From the NCBI GenBank assembly GCA_947494035.1, contig CANLTN010000021.1, positions 1 through 64,000 on the forward strand: a DNA stretch of 64,000 bases. The letters run 5' to 3'. Positions 51,749 to 60,986 of the stretch are shown in pieces (the stretch's first letter is position 1; each line of letters starts with the position of its first letter). Below the pieces are notes generated by a model, which made no database searches, had not been told where the DNA came from, and saw only the letters and a program-made list of their open reading frames with translations. Both the position numbers and the translations under genes were made by a program. The stretch is from Pseudovibrio sp947494035 (GTDB taxonomy: Bacteria; Pseudomonadota; Alphaproteobacteria; Rhizobiales; Stappiaceae).

Positions 51749-52300
51749 TTATAGGAAGGGGACGGGCAATGCACCCGAAGGGGCGTCTGTGGCAAAAGCC
51801 GGGGGTCTTGGTGATGCCAGTGTTATGACCCAGAAATTATGATAGGTGCCGTCTGCTCTGCGCGTGCGAGCAATGCCCATCTGTGTCACGTTCTTGTTGA
51901 GCAGGTTTCTGTTGTGACCACGTGAGTTTTTCCAACCGTTTATAACATCGGTCACATTCGCTTGGCCCGCACCCAGATTTTCTCCCGCAGCGGCGTATTG
52001 ATAGCCCTTAGCCCGAAGGCGGCTTGCCAGTGAGGAGCCGGAGTGGCGGGGAGTCTTGAGGGAGTCCCGACTTGCGATATGATCTGCCATGTCCTGTGAG
52101 ACTGCTTCGAGCTGCGAATTCAGTTCCAGCGCAGGTAATGAATGCTGAGCCCGCCATGCATTGATCTGGCGAAGGGCTTCGCCCCGATCGCTTCCTGCGT
52201 GGGTTATCTCTGTATCTTGCGTTGTTCCTGTCGCCGAGCCTACACAGCCAGCGAGAGAGACAGCCAGTAGCGCGGCTGCTGTTGTCTTCCTTAAATGCAT
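51749..52300 (-). CDS. CAP-domain lipoprotein, copy 1
   Basis: A 183-residue CAP/SCP-PR1 superfamily lipoprotein. The signal peptide ends in VSLAGC. The CAP domain has ALRQINAWRAQHSLPALELN, MADHIASRDSLKTPRHSGSSLASRL, GENLGAG and VINGWKNSRGHNRNLLN, then GIARTRRADGTYHNFWVITLA. His and Glu at the usual cavity positions are present. Bacterial CAP proteins are mostly uncharacterised. This ATG aligns with the GTG starts of the next two copies. Confidence 0.88.
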   Translation of the reverse strand: MHLRKTTAAALLAVSLAGCVGSATGTTQDTEITHAGSDRGEALRQINAWRAQHSLPALELNSQLEAVSQDMADHIASRDSLKTPRHSGSSLASRLRAKGYQYAAAGENLGAGQANVTDVINGWKNSRGHNRNLLNKNVTQMGIARTRRADGTYHNFWVITLASPRPPAFATDAPSGALPVPFL

Positions 52301-52500
52301 GTTCGTGATCCCGTTCTTATGAGTGAAATTGGGCTGAACCTTTACGTATCAGGAGAAAGCCGCCTTACTTCTCAAAGTCATTTTGTGGCGGTTAGCTCTG
52401 ATGGTGCATTGGAGCTTGGGGTGTTCAAGCAGGTGAGCTGCCTCTAGCAGATCGGCAGTGATATGCTCTCGTCGCTTGTGAATTTCGGAAAGTGGGGGTG

Positions 52501-53046
52501 TCAGTTGGTGGGGACTGGCAGTGCGGCTGTGGGGCCCCCTGTATTTGTAGCCGGGTTGCTAGGTGCGGCGAGTGTCATGACCCAGAAATTGCGGTAGGTG
52601 CCGTCTGCTCTGTTGGTGCGCGCGATCCCCATATGGGTGACGTGCCTGCTGAGCAAGTTTCTGTTGTGGCCGGGGGAGTTTTTCCATCCGGTGATGGCCT
52701 GGGTCAGAGTAGAGTAACCTGCGCCCAGATTTTCTCCGCCCGTTGAGGTTCTATATTGGCTGGTTTGGGTGCGGCGGGACAGAGAGGAGGCAGAATGGCG
52801 GGGTGTCTGGAGTGTATCCCGTCGGGCTACGTGGTCGGCCATATCTTGCGATACCCTTGTGAGGTGCGGGTCCAGCTGTAGGGGAGGTACGTTGTGCTGG
52901 GCGCGCCATGCGTTGACCTGTCGCAGTGCGTCGTTCTGGTTGACTGCAACATGAGTCAGTTCTACTGATTCTGAACCGAGGCCAATACAGCCAGCAAGAG
53001 ATGCAGCCAGTAATAGGGCTGCTGCCGTCTTAAATTTGCAATTCAC
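52501..53046 (-). CDS. CAP-domain lipoprotein, copy 2
   Basis: A 181-residue paralogue of its neighbours. Lipobox AASLAGC, then ALRQVNAWRAQHNVPPLQLD, MADHVARRDTLQTPRHSASSL, GENLGAGYSTLTQAITGWKNSPGHNRNLL, and GIARTNRADGTYRNFWVMTLA. The C-terminus ends in ALPVPTN, like ALPVPFL in copy 1. The start is set at a GTG because the sequence just upstream (a GGGATTAC box) is the same as before the ATG of copy 1; a longer frame adds an implausible 23 residues. Confidence 0.86.
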   Translation of the reverse strand: MNCKFKTAAALLLAASLAGCIGLGSESVELTHVAVNQNDALRQVNAWRAQHNVPPLQLDPHLTRVSQDMADHVARRDTLQTPRHSASSLSRRTQTSQYRTSTGGENLGAGYSTLTQAITGWKNSPGHNRNLLSRHVTHMGIARTNRADGTYRNFWVMTLAAPSNPATNTGGPTAALPVPTN

Positions 53047-53304
53047 GTTTGTAATCCCGAATTGGCGGATATGTATGATCCTCCCTATGTGCGAAATCGG
53101 GCTAAATCTGTGCAATTCATGGTTAATCCGGATGGTTTTCGAGATTTTTTCCGCATCTTTGCCATCTGAGGTAAAGGTGTTGGCGCGTTAAGTGTCCTTC
53201 AGGTTGTTCCTTGGGCGTGTGGTCCACGTGGTGGGACGTGTGCTGCCTGTTGTTGTTAGGCAGCACCATGCTCTCGATTCTTGTCAGTTTTGGAGTGTGA
53301 GGCC

Positions 53305-53856
53305 TTATCTGATCTGGACTGGCAGTGCGGCTGTGGTGCTGCCTTCTGCTGGGACCGGCTCTTGGGGTGCGGCGAGTGTCATGACCCAGAAATTGCGATA
53401 GGTGCCGTCTGCTCTGTTGGTGCGCGCGATCCCCATATGGGTGACGTACTTGTTGAGCAGGTTCTTGTTATGGTCGGGGGAGGTTTTCCAACCAGTCATG
53501 GCTGCAGAGATGCTCGCGTAGCCTGCGCCCAGATTTTCTGCACCTGCTTTGGATTTATATCCGTTGGTCTGGGTGCGTTTGATCAGGGACGTGGAAGAAT
53601 GCCGACGTGTCTTGAGGGAATCCAGACGGGCAATATGGTTGGCCATATCCTGTGAGACCTGACTGAGGTGCGGGTCCAGCTTGAGCGGAGGCAAGGAGTG
53701 CTGGGCGCGCCATTCATTGGTTTGGCGTAAGGCTTCCTGCTTGTTGATTGAGATCTGAGTTATCTCTGCGTTCTTTGTTTCTGATTGGAAGCTGGCACAG
53801 CCAGCAAGAGTTGCAGCCAGCAATAAGGCTGCCGTCTTCTTAAAATTCAAATCCAC
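53305..53856 (-). CDS. CAP-domain lipoprotein, copy 3
   Basis: A 183-residue third paralogue. Lipobox AATLAGC, then ALRQTNEWRAQHSLPPLKLD, MANHIARLDSLKTRRHSSTSL, AENLGAGYASISAAMTGWKTSPDHNKNLLNKYV and GIARTNRADGTYRNFWVMTLA; the end is AALPVQIR. The central GEN of the family reads AEN here, and PGH reads PDH, so the putative cavity is slightly altered. GTG start by the same argument as copy 2. Gaps between the copies are 200 and 258 bases. Confidence 0.86.
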   Translation of the reverse strand: MDLNFKKTAALLLAATLAGCASFQSETKNAEITQISINKQEALRQTNEWRAQHSLPPLKLDPHLSQVSQDMANHIARLDSLKTRRHSSTSLIKRTQTNGYKSKAGAENLGAGYASISAAMTGWKTSPDHNKNLLNKYVTHMGIARTNRADGTYRNFWVMTLAAPQEPVPAEGSTTAALPVQIR

Positions 53857-54147
53857 TTGTGTAATCCCGAAATGCCTTGGTCGCTCCACCCTAACTATGA
53901 AATTTGGCTAAAACTGTACAGGTAAACGTAAACCTACGTAATCACCGAGCTTTTGCCGCGTCATCAATGCTTCAGGTGCTCATCAGGTTGGTCTTTGAAG
54001 GTGCTGACGTGGCGTTTGGGTAGTCCCTTAATTTGACTGTAGAATTTTTGGGAATGTGTTCTGGAAGGTGAGGTGCGTATTGTTCTTGGGGAGCAACATG
54101 CATTCACTCTTGTTTTACTCGGGAGTGTGGAGGGCCTCACGGCGATT

Positions 54148-55893
54148 ATGTCGGCGCAAATGAACCTTGCAATATCCGTGACGGACGATGAAGTTGAAAG
54201 GCCTGAGCAGCAGGCTCTTTGGCTCCGTATTGTGGGACGCGATTGGGTGGCTCCGATTGTGCTTATACTGGTGTGTCTGTTTTTATATCAGCCGGGTTTG
54301 CCAGTGGTCCCACCTCTTGACCGCGATGAGGCGCGGTTTGCCCAGGCCTCCAAGCAGATGATGGAGACAGGCAACTATGTTTCCATTTATTTTCAGGAGG
54401 TTGCCCGCAATAAAAAGCCTATCGGAATTTATTGGGCCCAAGTGGGTGCTGCCAAGCTGTTGGGGTATAATGAGCAGGCACCTATCTGGGTGTATCGTCT
54501 ACCCTCTGCCTTTGGTGCAATCGCTGCTGTCTTACTCACCTATTGGGCCGGGCGTGCCTTCTACAGGGAGCAACAAGCCTTTCTGGCGGCTTTGTTTGTC
54601 GCTTTAGCTCTTGTTTTAAATGCGGAAGCGCATCTGGCGACTGCAGATGCGGCCTTATTGGCGTGTGTCATGCTGGCTCAAGGGGCGCTTGCGCGTGTCT
54701 GGCTTGCACAGCAGAACCATGCCTTGTGGGGTCCGGCCTTGCTGTTCTGGCTTGGTCTTGCGCTGGGCACTCTGATTAAGGGGCCCATCATTCTTATGGT
54801 ATGCGGTTTTACCGTGCTGTCTTTATGTCTTTGGGAAAGGCAGATTGCGTGGCTGCGGGGGCTTGCTCCCGTCATTGGTTTTTTGGCGTTTCTATCCCTT
54901 GCGTCACCTTGGCTCATTGCAATCTACGTTGAAACGGATGGTGCGTTTTTCAATGAGGCTCTGGGTGGAGACTTTTGGGCGAAGATTGCGGTCGGGCGCG
55001 AATCCCACGGCGCACCTCCACTTACACATCTACTTGTCAGTTTTATTGTTTTCTGGCCGATCCCCCCTTTTCTTGTTGCAGGTTTTTCTATAATTAGGCA
55101 AGAAGTTGATAGGTATTGTTATAGGTTCTTGTTGTGTTGGCTGATCCCGTCCTGGGTCATTTTTGAATTGGTTTCAACAAAGCTGCCTCACTACACACTG
55201 CCCATGATGCCAGCAGTCGCATTGTTGACGGCTGGTGTGGTGATGACCAGTAATTCTGGGAAGATTGGTGTTTACTGGCGCTATGCGGCCGCTTTTTTGT
55301 TGCTGCTGGTGCCTGCGGGTATTTTCCTTGCAGTTCTTGTCGGGCCGTTCTTGCTTGATTTGTGGCCGTCTCCTCCGGGTGCGGTGCTGTGTGGGTTGGC
55401 GTTGGTTGCTGCGTTATCAGGTGCTCGTCGTCTGATTAAGGGAAGGCTGATTGGTGCGCTGCCATCAGCATTTGTGTCGGCCTTGCTAATGTTTACCGGC
55501 TTTTGGGTGTTTTCGGCCCCGGCACTGACAACCATCTGGATTTCTGGCCGCCTTGTGGAGGCTGTTGAACAGGTTTCAGGATGCGCGCGGAAAGAGGTTG
55601 CAACAACAGGTTTCTATGAGCCCAGCTTCGTATTTTTGCAGGGCACACAAACAAAACTATTAGGTGCGGACGGAGCAGCGCGTTTTCTGGCTGGCGGAGG
55701 GCCAGAATCTGGAGTGTCCGAAGGGACCTGCAGGATCGTGCTGGTGGAAGGGAGGCAGCTGAAACAGTTTGATGCGGAAGCCCGTCGTTTGGGGGTGACT
55801 GCGTCGGCAGTCTCAACTGTATCCGGTTTGAACATTAATGGCGGTAAAGCATTGCTGATACATATTTTTTCCGAGGGTGGGGCGACAAAATGA
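54148..55893 (+). CDS. GT39 (ArnT-like) lipid-linked sugar transferase
   Basis: A protein of about 581 residues with about eleven membrane helices. After the first helix comes PPLDRDEARFAQASKQMMETGNYV, the DE-containing periplasmic loop of GT39/ArnT enzymes, which transfer sugars from undecaprenyl phosphate to lipid A or proteins. STKLPHYTLPMMPAVALL is a typical second motif. The C-terminus is a small soluble periplasmic domain. Start uncertain among 54073, 54148 and 54160. Its stop overlaps the start of the PAP2 gene (ATGA). Confidence 0.86.
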   Translation: MSAQMNLAISVTDDEVERPEQQALWLRIVGRDWVAPIVLILVCLFLYQPGLPVVPPLDRDEARFAQASKQMMETGNYVSIYFQEVARNKKPIGIYWAQVGAAKLLGYNEQAPIWVYRLPSAFGAIAAVLLTYWAGRAFYREQQAFLAALFVALALVLNAEAHLATADAALLACVMLAQGALARVWLAQQNHALWGPALLFWLGLALGTLIKGPIILMVCGFTVLSLCLWERQIAWLRGLAPVIGFLAFLSLASPWLIAIYVETDGAFFNEALGGDFWAKIAVGRESHGAPPLTHLLVSFIVFWPIPPFLVAGFSIIRQEVDRYCYRFLLCWLIPSWVIFELVSTKLPHYTLPMMPAVALLTAGVVMTSNSGKIGVYWRYAAAFLLLLVPAGIFLAVLVGPFLLDLWPSPPGAVLCGLALVAALSGARRLIKGRLIGALPSAFVSALLMFTGFWVFSAPALTTIWISGRLVEAVEQVSGCARKEVATTGFYEPSFVFLQGTQTKLLGADGAARFLAGGGPESGVSEGTCRIVLVEGRQLKQFDAEARRLGVTASAVSTVSGLNINGGKALLIHIFSEGGATK

Positions 55894-56954
55894 TTGATGA
55901 TGGCTCCATTGACACTTTAGAACGTCCGGTGGGGGACGTGAAGAAAGAAGATAAGACACCGCGTGAGAGAAGCTCTTACAAGCTGGAAGAGGTGCCGCTT
56001 GAGGCTACTCCTGAAATAAGCGTTGAAAGCTTAACGGGCGTTGCGGAAGATGATCCGACACTATGGGATCGTCTGAAAAGGCTGTTAGCCATTGCGGGTG
56101 CTAATGCGCGGGGGCAGCTTTCAGATGCCTCTACGATTTTACAAAATCGAAAAGCGCGAAGCACCGTTGCTGTTTCAGCTCTTCCTGCTCTTTTGAAACC
56201 CCAAAACGTCGTTGCCTTGCTGATAGGGCTTTGCGGGTTGGCGATGGTCTTTCTGGACCACAGCAGCCCGATCTGGGCGCGCCAACTCCCTGCTGGCTAT
56301 CATGATTTCTTTGATGTGGTCACAGATCTGGGTAAATCCGACTGGGTGCTGTACCCAGCAGGACTATGGATTCTAGCAGTGATTTTTGGTGGCTGGCAGC
56401 GTCTCCCGTTTCGTAGAAAGATGGCAGTGTCGTATTTGACGATATACGGGAGTTATCTGTTCTTTGTTGTTGCTGCCAGCGGACTGCTTGCCATTGTTTT
56501 GAAGTGGAATATTGGGCGGGCTCGGCCAACCTTGTTTGACGAAGCTGGGCCATTGTATTTCGACTTTTTCGCGTGGGAGGCAAAGCTTTCCAGTTTTCCT
56601 AGCGGACATGCGACAACGGCTGGCACTCTGATTGTTGCGTTGGCCTTGATTGCACCGAAGATGCGTTGGCTATTTGTCGTCGTTGGGCTCTGGATTGCAG
56701 CCAGCCGAGTGATTGTCGGTGCCCATTATCCAAGTGATGTGGTGGCTGGCCTTGTGTTAGGTGGCGCATTTTCTTACTGCAGCGCACGTTGGATGGCTCG
56801 GCGGCGGATCGGGTTTGTGTTTGATGAACATGGCGGTGTGCAGCCGATCATGAACAGTTTCTCTGCGGCCTTATGCTTAAGGTCCTGGCGAGCAACGGGC
56901 TCTGACAGTTCTTCTCCCGTGCAAAAACAATCGGAGACACTCCGGGCTGAATGA
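55890..56954 (+). CDS. PAP2 family lipid phosphatase
   Basis: A 354-residue membrane phosphatase. After an 80-residue charged N-terminal cytoplasmic region and several helices, the three PAP2 motifs appear: KWNIGRARP (KX6RP, near residue 204), FPSGHATTAG (near 237) and SRVIVGAHYPSDVVAG. This is the active site of LpxE/LpxF, undecaprenyl-pyrophosphate and phosphatidic-acid phosphatases. In this operon it could dephosphorylate lipid A or recycle the polyprenyl carrier (inference). Start and stop overlap the neighbours by four bases each. Confidence 0.9.
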   Translation: MIDDGSIDTLERPVGDVKKEDKTPRERSSYKLEEVPLEATPEISVESLTGVAEDDPTLWDRLKRLLAIAGANARGQLSDASTILQNRKARSTVAVSALPALLKPQNVVALLIGLCGLAMVFLDHSSPIWARQLPAGYHDFFDVVTDLGKSDWVLYPAGLWILAVIFGGWQRLPFRRKMAVSYLTIYGSYLFFVVAASGLLAIVLKWNIGRARPTLFDEAGPLYFDFFAWEAKLSSFPSGHATTAGTLIVALALIAPKMRWLFVVVGLWIAASRVIVGAHYPSDVVAGLVLGGAFSYCSARWMARRRIGFVFDEHGGVQPIMNSFSAALCLRSWRATGSDSSSPVQKQSETLRAE

Positions 56955-57784
56955 GGTCACTGCCCTTAGCCAGAACGGAGTTCCGTGAAAGGGTAGGGGT
57001 AGCTGGAATGATCAAGAGTGCCGGTGAGAGCAAGATCGACGTCAGCGTCGTTATTCCTGCCAAGAATGAGAGCGATAACCTACCGCCCCTACTGGATGAA
57101 ATTGCTGAGGCGCTGCGGGACTACACGTTTGAGGTGATCGTGGTCGATGATGGGTCGACCGATGACAGTCTTGACGTCTTGCAGCGCTATGCAGCGGAGC
57201 ACAAGTTCCTACGTTTGCTGCATCATAAATACTCCGGCGGTCAGAGCTGTTCTGTGCGGTCGGGGGTATTGCATGCTCGCGGCAAATACATTGCCACAAT
57301 TGATGGTGATGGACAGAACAATCCGATTTACTACCGCGAAATGCTCGCTGCCATGAAGGAGGGCGGGGAGCGTGTTGGGCTTGTTGCAGGCCAGAGGCTT
57401 GGGCGTAAGGCCGGTTTTTTTAAGCGCTATGCATCGAAAGCTGCCAACAAGCTGCGCGGGGCGATCTTGAAAGACAATACGCGCGACAGCGGGTGTGGCC
57501 TGAAGATGTTGCGGCGGGATGTTTTCTTGCGGCTGCCGTATTTTGATAGCTGGCATCGGTTTTTGCCCGCTCTCGTTATCCGTGAAGGCTACGAGGTCGT
57601 CCATGTGGATGTGGTTGACCGGGAACGGGCCTTTGGTGTTTCCAAATATGGAATTCTGGATCGGGCCCTGCTGGGAGTTCTTGACCTGTTTGGGGTGTGG
57701 TGGTTGCGGCGGCGTCGGAAAGTCATTCCGGAAATCAGGGTTGTGACAGACACTAAGCAGTCTCCTGCGAAGGAGGATTCTTGA
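56951..57784 (+). CDS. GT2 polyprenyl-phosphate glycosyltransferase
   Basis: A 277-residue cytoplasmic GT-A enzyme of the dolichol-phosphate mannose synthase/ArnC class. Motifs are VSVVIPAKNESDNLPPLLDE, VIVVDDGSTDDSLDVL, the metal-binding IATIDGDGQNNP, and GLKMLRRDVF with a basic RRRRK tail, but no C-terminal membrane helices. It should load a sugar onto undecaprenyl phosphate. An ATG at 57008 is an alternative start nearer to the domain. It overlaps the next gene by one base (TGATG). Confidence 0.9.
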   Translation: MRSLPLARTEFRERVGVAGMIKSAGESKIDVSVVIPAKNESDNLPPLLDEIAEALRDYTFEVIVVDDGSTDDSLDVLQRYAAEHKFLRLLHHKYSGGQSCSVRSGVLHARGKYIATIDGDGQNNPIYYREMLAAMKEGGERVGLVAGQRLGRKAGFFKRYASKAANKLRGAILKDNTRDSGCGLKMLRRDVFLRLPYFDSWHRFLPALVIREGYEVVHVDVVDRERAFGVSKYGILDRALLGVLDLFGVWWLRRRRKVIPEIRVVTDTKQSPAKEDS

Positions 57785-58101
57785 TGTTCGCAGCTCTTCT
57801 TGACTGGCTTTATGATGTTTTTGTTGCCCAATGGGACTTCTGGGTGATGTGGGGGTTCGTGGCGCAGTTCATGTTCATGATGCGCTTCATGATTCAATGG
57901 GTTGCCTCTGAACGTGTCGGCAGATCAATCGTTCCAGTTGCGTTCTGGTTCTTCTCCATAGGTGGTGGAGCGCTGCTTCTGACTTACGCAATCGTCAAGG
58001 AGGATCCGGTATTTATTGCGGGGCAGAGCCTTGGATTGATCATTTATTTCCGAAACCTATGGCTTATCTACAAGGAAAAACGCCGGGACCCGAATTTCTA
58101 G
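57784..58101 (+). CDS. LAB_N (lipid A biosynthesis N-terminal-like) membrane protein
   Basis: A 105-residue protein with three membrane helices. WGFVAQFMFMMRFMIQWVASERVGRSIVPVAFWFFS and GGGALLLTYAIVKEDPVFIAGQSLGLIIYFRNL are diagnostic of the LAB_N domain, first seen fused to LpxB. Stand-alone copies lie beside GT2 and GT39 genes and may flip the lipid-linked sugar across the inner membrane (inference from context). Translation is coupled to the GT2 gene. Confidence 0.88.
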   Translation: MFAALLDWLYDVFVAQWDFWVMWGFVAQFMFMMRFMIQWVASERVGRSIVPVAFWFFSIGGGALLLTYAIVKEDPVFIAGQSLGLIIYFRNLWLIYKEKRRDPNF

Positions 58102-58679
58102 GTGATTTATCCGCAATAAATGCAGCTTGAATGCACCCAAAATGCTGAATGTGATTTGCCCATGGGGAAGATAGACTTCCTCGTGGGTTTTTCGTAAAAT
58201 TGCGTATTATTTGGGCAAACCGATTGTAATCCTTAGTGAAAAATACGTATTTTTGAAGAAAGTTGCTCAGAATCTGAGATCAGTCTTCAAGGTTAGTTTT
58301 TTCATTGCGTCCGTTATCTAAGTAATATTTCCGCTATATTTCAGTATTGTTTGGATTAATTTGTTTGATGTTGTAAATGGCGCTACGTTTATCATTTTGA
58401 TTAATGGTTAAAGCGTGTGCAGCAGAGATGTAAATCGTACAGAAACTTTGTTAGGGCTCGCGAATATAGCTTGCTAGACTAACTTATTAATAAAAACCTC
58501 TTGACGTTTTAATAGAAATATCATCGAATGCTTAGCAAGGAGTGGTTGAAGCCAATAGGGGGGCTTTAAGGGCATGCGCTGACATGTCTGTCCTGGATGT
58601 TTTCCTAGGAGAAGGGAAACAACCTGCTACTTCCGGTGATGAATTTTAAAAATTGGACAAAAAAAGAGGCTCCAATTCT
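58102..58679. other. AT-rich gap before aapJ with candidate promoter
   Basis: The 578 bases contain no coding-like frame. TTGACG at 58501 with a TCGAAT 17 bases later is a weak sigma-70 candidate for aapJ. No sigma-54 (GG-N10-GC) promoter or riboswitch was recognised. No terminator is evident for the upstream operon. Confidence 0.35.
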
Positions 58680-59702
58680 ATGAAAAAAATGATCCTTCCA
58701 GTTGCGCTGGGTGCAGCGTTTGCGGCAACTTCGCTTTCCGCAGCCACTGCTGGCACTCTTGAAGACGTGCAAGAGCGCGGCACATTGCGCTGCGCGGTTT
58801 CCACTGGTCTTGCTGGCTTTTCGTACACTGACGAAAACGGTAAGTGGCAGGGCTTTGATGTAGACTACTGCCGTGCGGTAGCTGCTGCTGTTCTGGGCGA
58901 TGCGGATGCTGTTGAGTTCTCTCCAACCACTGGTAAGACCCGCTTTACTGCGCTGGCTTCCGGTGAGGTAGACATCCTTTCCCGTAACACAACCTGGACA
59001 TACTCCCGTGATGCTGACCTGAAGTTCACCTTCCTGGGTGTGAACTACTACGACGGTCAGGGCTTCATGGTGAAGAAGTCTCTCGGCGTTACCTCCGCTA
59101 AGGAGCTGGACGGTGCGACTGTTTGTATCCAGACCGGTACAACTACAGAGCTGAACCTGTCTGACTACTTTACAGCTCAAGGCATGTCTTACGAGCCACT
59201 GTCCATCGAGACAAACACTGAAGGTCGTGCAAACTACCTTGCAGACGCTTGTGACGTGTACACCACCGATGCTTCCGGTCTGGCTGCTTCTCGTGCAACA
59301 TTCGAGAACGCTGCTGATCACATCATTCTTCCAGAAATCATCTCCAAAGAGCCTCTTGGTCCGCTCGTCCGTCATGGCGACGATCAGTGGGCAGACATTG
59401 GTCGCTGGGTTCTGAACGCGATGAAGATTGCGGAAGAAAAAGGCATCACGGCTGCAAATGCAGACGATATGGCTGCAACTTCCCAGGATCCAGAAGTTAA
59501 GCGTCTGCTTGGTGCTTCCGGCGAAATGGGCGCTGCTATCGGCCTAGACAACAACTTTGCTCTGGTCGCGATCAAGGCAGTTGGCAACTACGGTGAATCT
59601 TTCGAGCGTCACCTGGGTACACAGACCAAGGTTAACCTTGCTCGCGGTCTGAATGCTTCCTGGACCGAAGGTGGTCTGCAGTACGCACCTCCATTCCGTT
59701 GA
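58680..59702 (+). CDS. aapJ: General L-amino acid ABC transporter, binding protein
   Basis: AapJ is the periplasmic solute-binding protein of the broad-specificity amino-acid uptake system. The 340-residue product has a signal peptide (KKMILPVALGAAFAATSLSA) and the family-3 SBP domain: VQERGTLRCAVSTGLAGFSYTDENGKWQGFDVDYCRAVA, LSRNTTWTYSRDADLKFTF and the RGLNASWTEGGLQYAPPFR end. These are strongly AapJ-like. An ATG-less upstream extension is ignored. A hairpin follows before aapQ. Confidence 0.96.
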   Translation: MKKMILPVALGAAFAATSLSAATAGTLEDVQERGTLRCAVSTGLAGFSYTDENGKWQGFDVDYCRAVAAAVLGDADAVEFSPTTGKTRFTALASGEVDILSRNTTWTYSRDADLKFTFLGVNYYDGQGFMVKKSLGVTSAKELDGATVCIQTGTTTELNLSDYFTAQGMSYEPLSIETNTEGRANYLADACDVYTTDASGLAASRATFENAADHIILPEIISKEPLGPLVRHGDDQWADIGRWVLNAMKIAEEKGITAANADDMAATSQDPEVKRLLGASGEMGAAIGLDNNFALVAIKAVGNYGESFERHLGTQTKVNLARGLNASWTEGGLQYAPPFR

Positions 59703-59720
59703 TCTGACTGAGATCTGACA

Positions 59721-59758
59721 AAAAGGGGGCGCTGTTGCAGGCTGACAGCGCCCTTTTT
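59721..59758 (+). terminator. Hairpin between aapJ and aapQ
   Basis: GGGCGCTGT and ACAGCGCCC form a nine-base stem flanked by A and T runs. As a partial terminator or mRNA stabiliser it would give more binding protein than permease. Confidence 0.8.
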
Positions 59759-59788
59759 ACTAAGCATAATAAATAAGGCGGGCTACTT

Positions 59789-60985
59789 ATGAGCACTTCA
59801 ACCGTACCAGCCGATAATAGCTTCCAGTTGTCGCAACTGTGGCGAGACGCTCGATACAGATCCTATACGATCCAGATTATCGCGCTTATCCTTGCTCTGT
59901 CAGTTGTGATGATGCTCATCAGCAATGCTGTCGAGAACCTCGAAGCACTTGGCAAAGATTTCAATTTCGGATTCCTATTTGAACCAGCCGGCTATGGCAT
60001 TGATCAGGTTCTGGTGGAATACACCGCTAGTTCTGAGCACTGGAAAGCGGCACTTGTTGGCTTGCTCAACACACTGCTGGTTGCTTTTCTGGCATGTCTG
60101 GCTGCGACAGTCATCGGCGTCTTCGTTGGTGTTCTGCGTCTCTCCAACAACTGGGTCGTTTCCCGTTTGATGGCGGTTTACATTGAGGGCGTGCGTAACG
60201 TGCCACTGCTGCTGCAGATTTTGGCATGGTATGCAATCTTCATTCACGTCTTTCCCAAGCCAAAGCAGGCCGAGCCCATACTCGGTGGGGCGTTGGTTGC
60301 AACTAACCGTGGTTTTTATATTCCAGGCTTCACCTACGAAGGCGCTTATCTTGCCGTTGTAGCTGTGTTCCTGGCCTCAATCGCGGGTATTTTCATCTTT
60401 CGCTCCTGGGCTAAAAAACGTCAGGAAGATACTGGTCAGATCTTGCCAGTTGGGCTTTACAGCCTTGGTCTGCTGATTGTTCCAACAGCGCTTGTGTATT
60501 TTATCGCCGGCATGCCAATTGGTCTGGAGTTCCCAACTCTTAAAGGCTTCAACTACGTTGGTGGCACAAAGGCTGGTACACCGCTGATCGCGTTGTGGTT
60601 TGCGCTTTCCATCTATTCTGCTGCGTTTGTTGCGGAAATTGTTCGTGCTGGCATTATGGCGATCAGTAAGGGACAGTCCGAAGCTGCTTATGCTCTTGGT
60701 CTGCGTCCACAACGGACGATGAGCCTTGTTGTTCTGCCGCAGTCACTGCGCATTATCATCCCGCCAATGATCTCCAACTACCTGAACATCACCAAGAACT
60801 CTTCTTTGGCGATTGCGGTTGGTTATATGGATCTGACAGGTACGCTCGGCGGCATTACGCTGAACCAGACCGGTCGTGAGATGGAATGTATGTTGTTGCT
60901 CATGGCAACCTATCTGGTGATCTCGCTGTCGATTTCAGGGGTCATGAACTACTACAACGAATCCGTAAAGCTGAAGGGGCGCTAA
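59789..60985 (+). CDS. aapQ: General L-amino acid ABC transporter, permease AapQ
   Basis: A 398-residue inner-membrane permease with the His/Glu/Gln/Arg permease domain. Features are LLNTLLVAFLACLAATVIGVFVGVLRLS, the IEGVRNVPLLLQILAWY segment, and the EAA loop ISKGQSEAAYALGLRPQRTMSLVVLPQSLRIIIPPM, which contacts the ATPase. The long periplasmic insertion between them is characteristic of AapQ. aapM starts one base after the stop. Confidence 0.96.
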   Translation: MSTSTVPADNSFQLSQLWRDARYRSYTIQIIALILALSVVMMLISNAVENLEALGKDFNFGFLFEPAGYGIDQVLVEYTASSEHWKAALVGLLNTLLVAFLACLAATVIGVFVGVLRLSNNWVVSRLMAVYIEGVRNVPLLLQILAWYAIFIHVFPKPKQAEPILGGALVATNRGFYIPGFTYEGAYLAVVAVFLASIAGIFIFRSWAKKRQEDTGQILPVGLYSLGLLIVPTALVYFIAGMPIGLEFPTLKGFNYVGGTKAGTPLIALWFALSIYSAAFVAEIVRAGIMAISKGQSEAAYALGLRPQRTMSLVVLPQSLRIIIPPMISNYLNITKNSSLAIAVGYMDLTGTLGGITLNQTGREMECMLLLMATYLVISLSISGVMNYYNESVKLKGR

Positions 60986-60986
60986 G

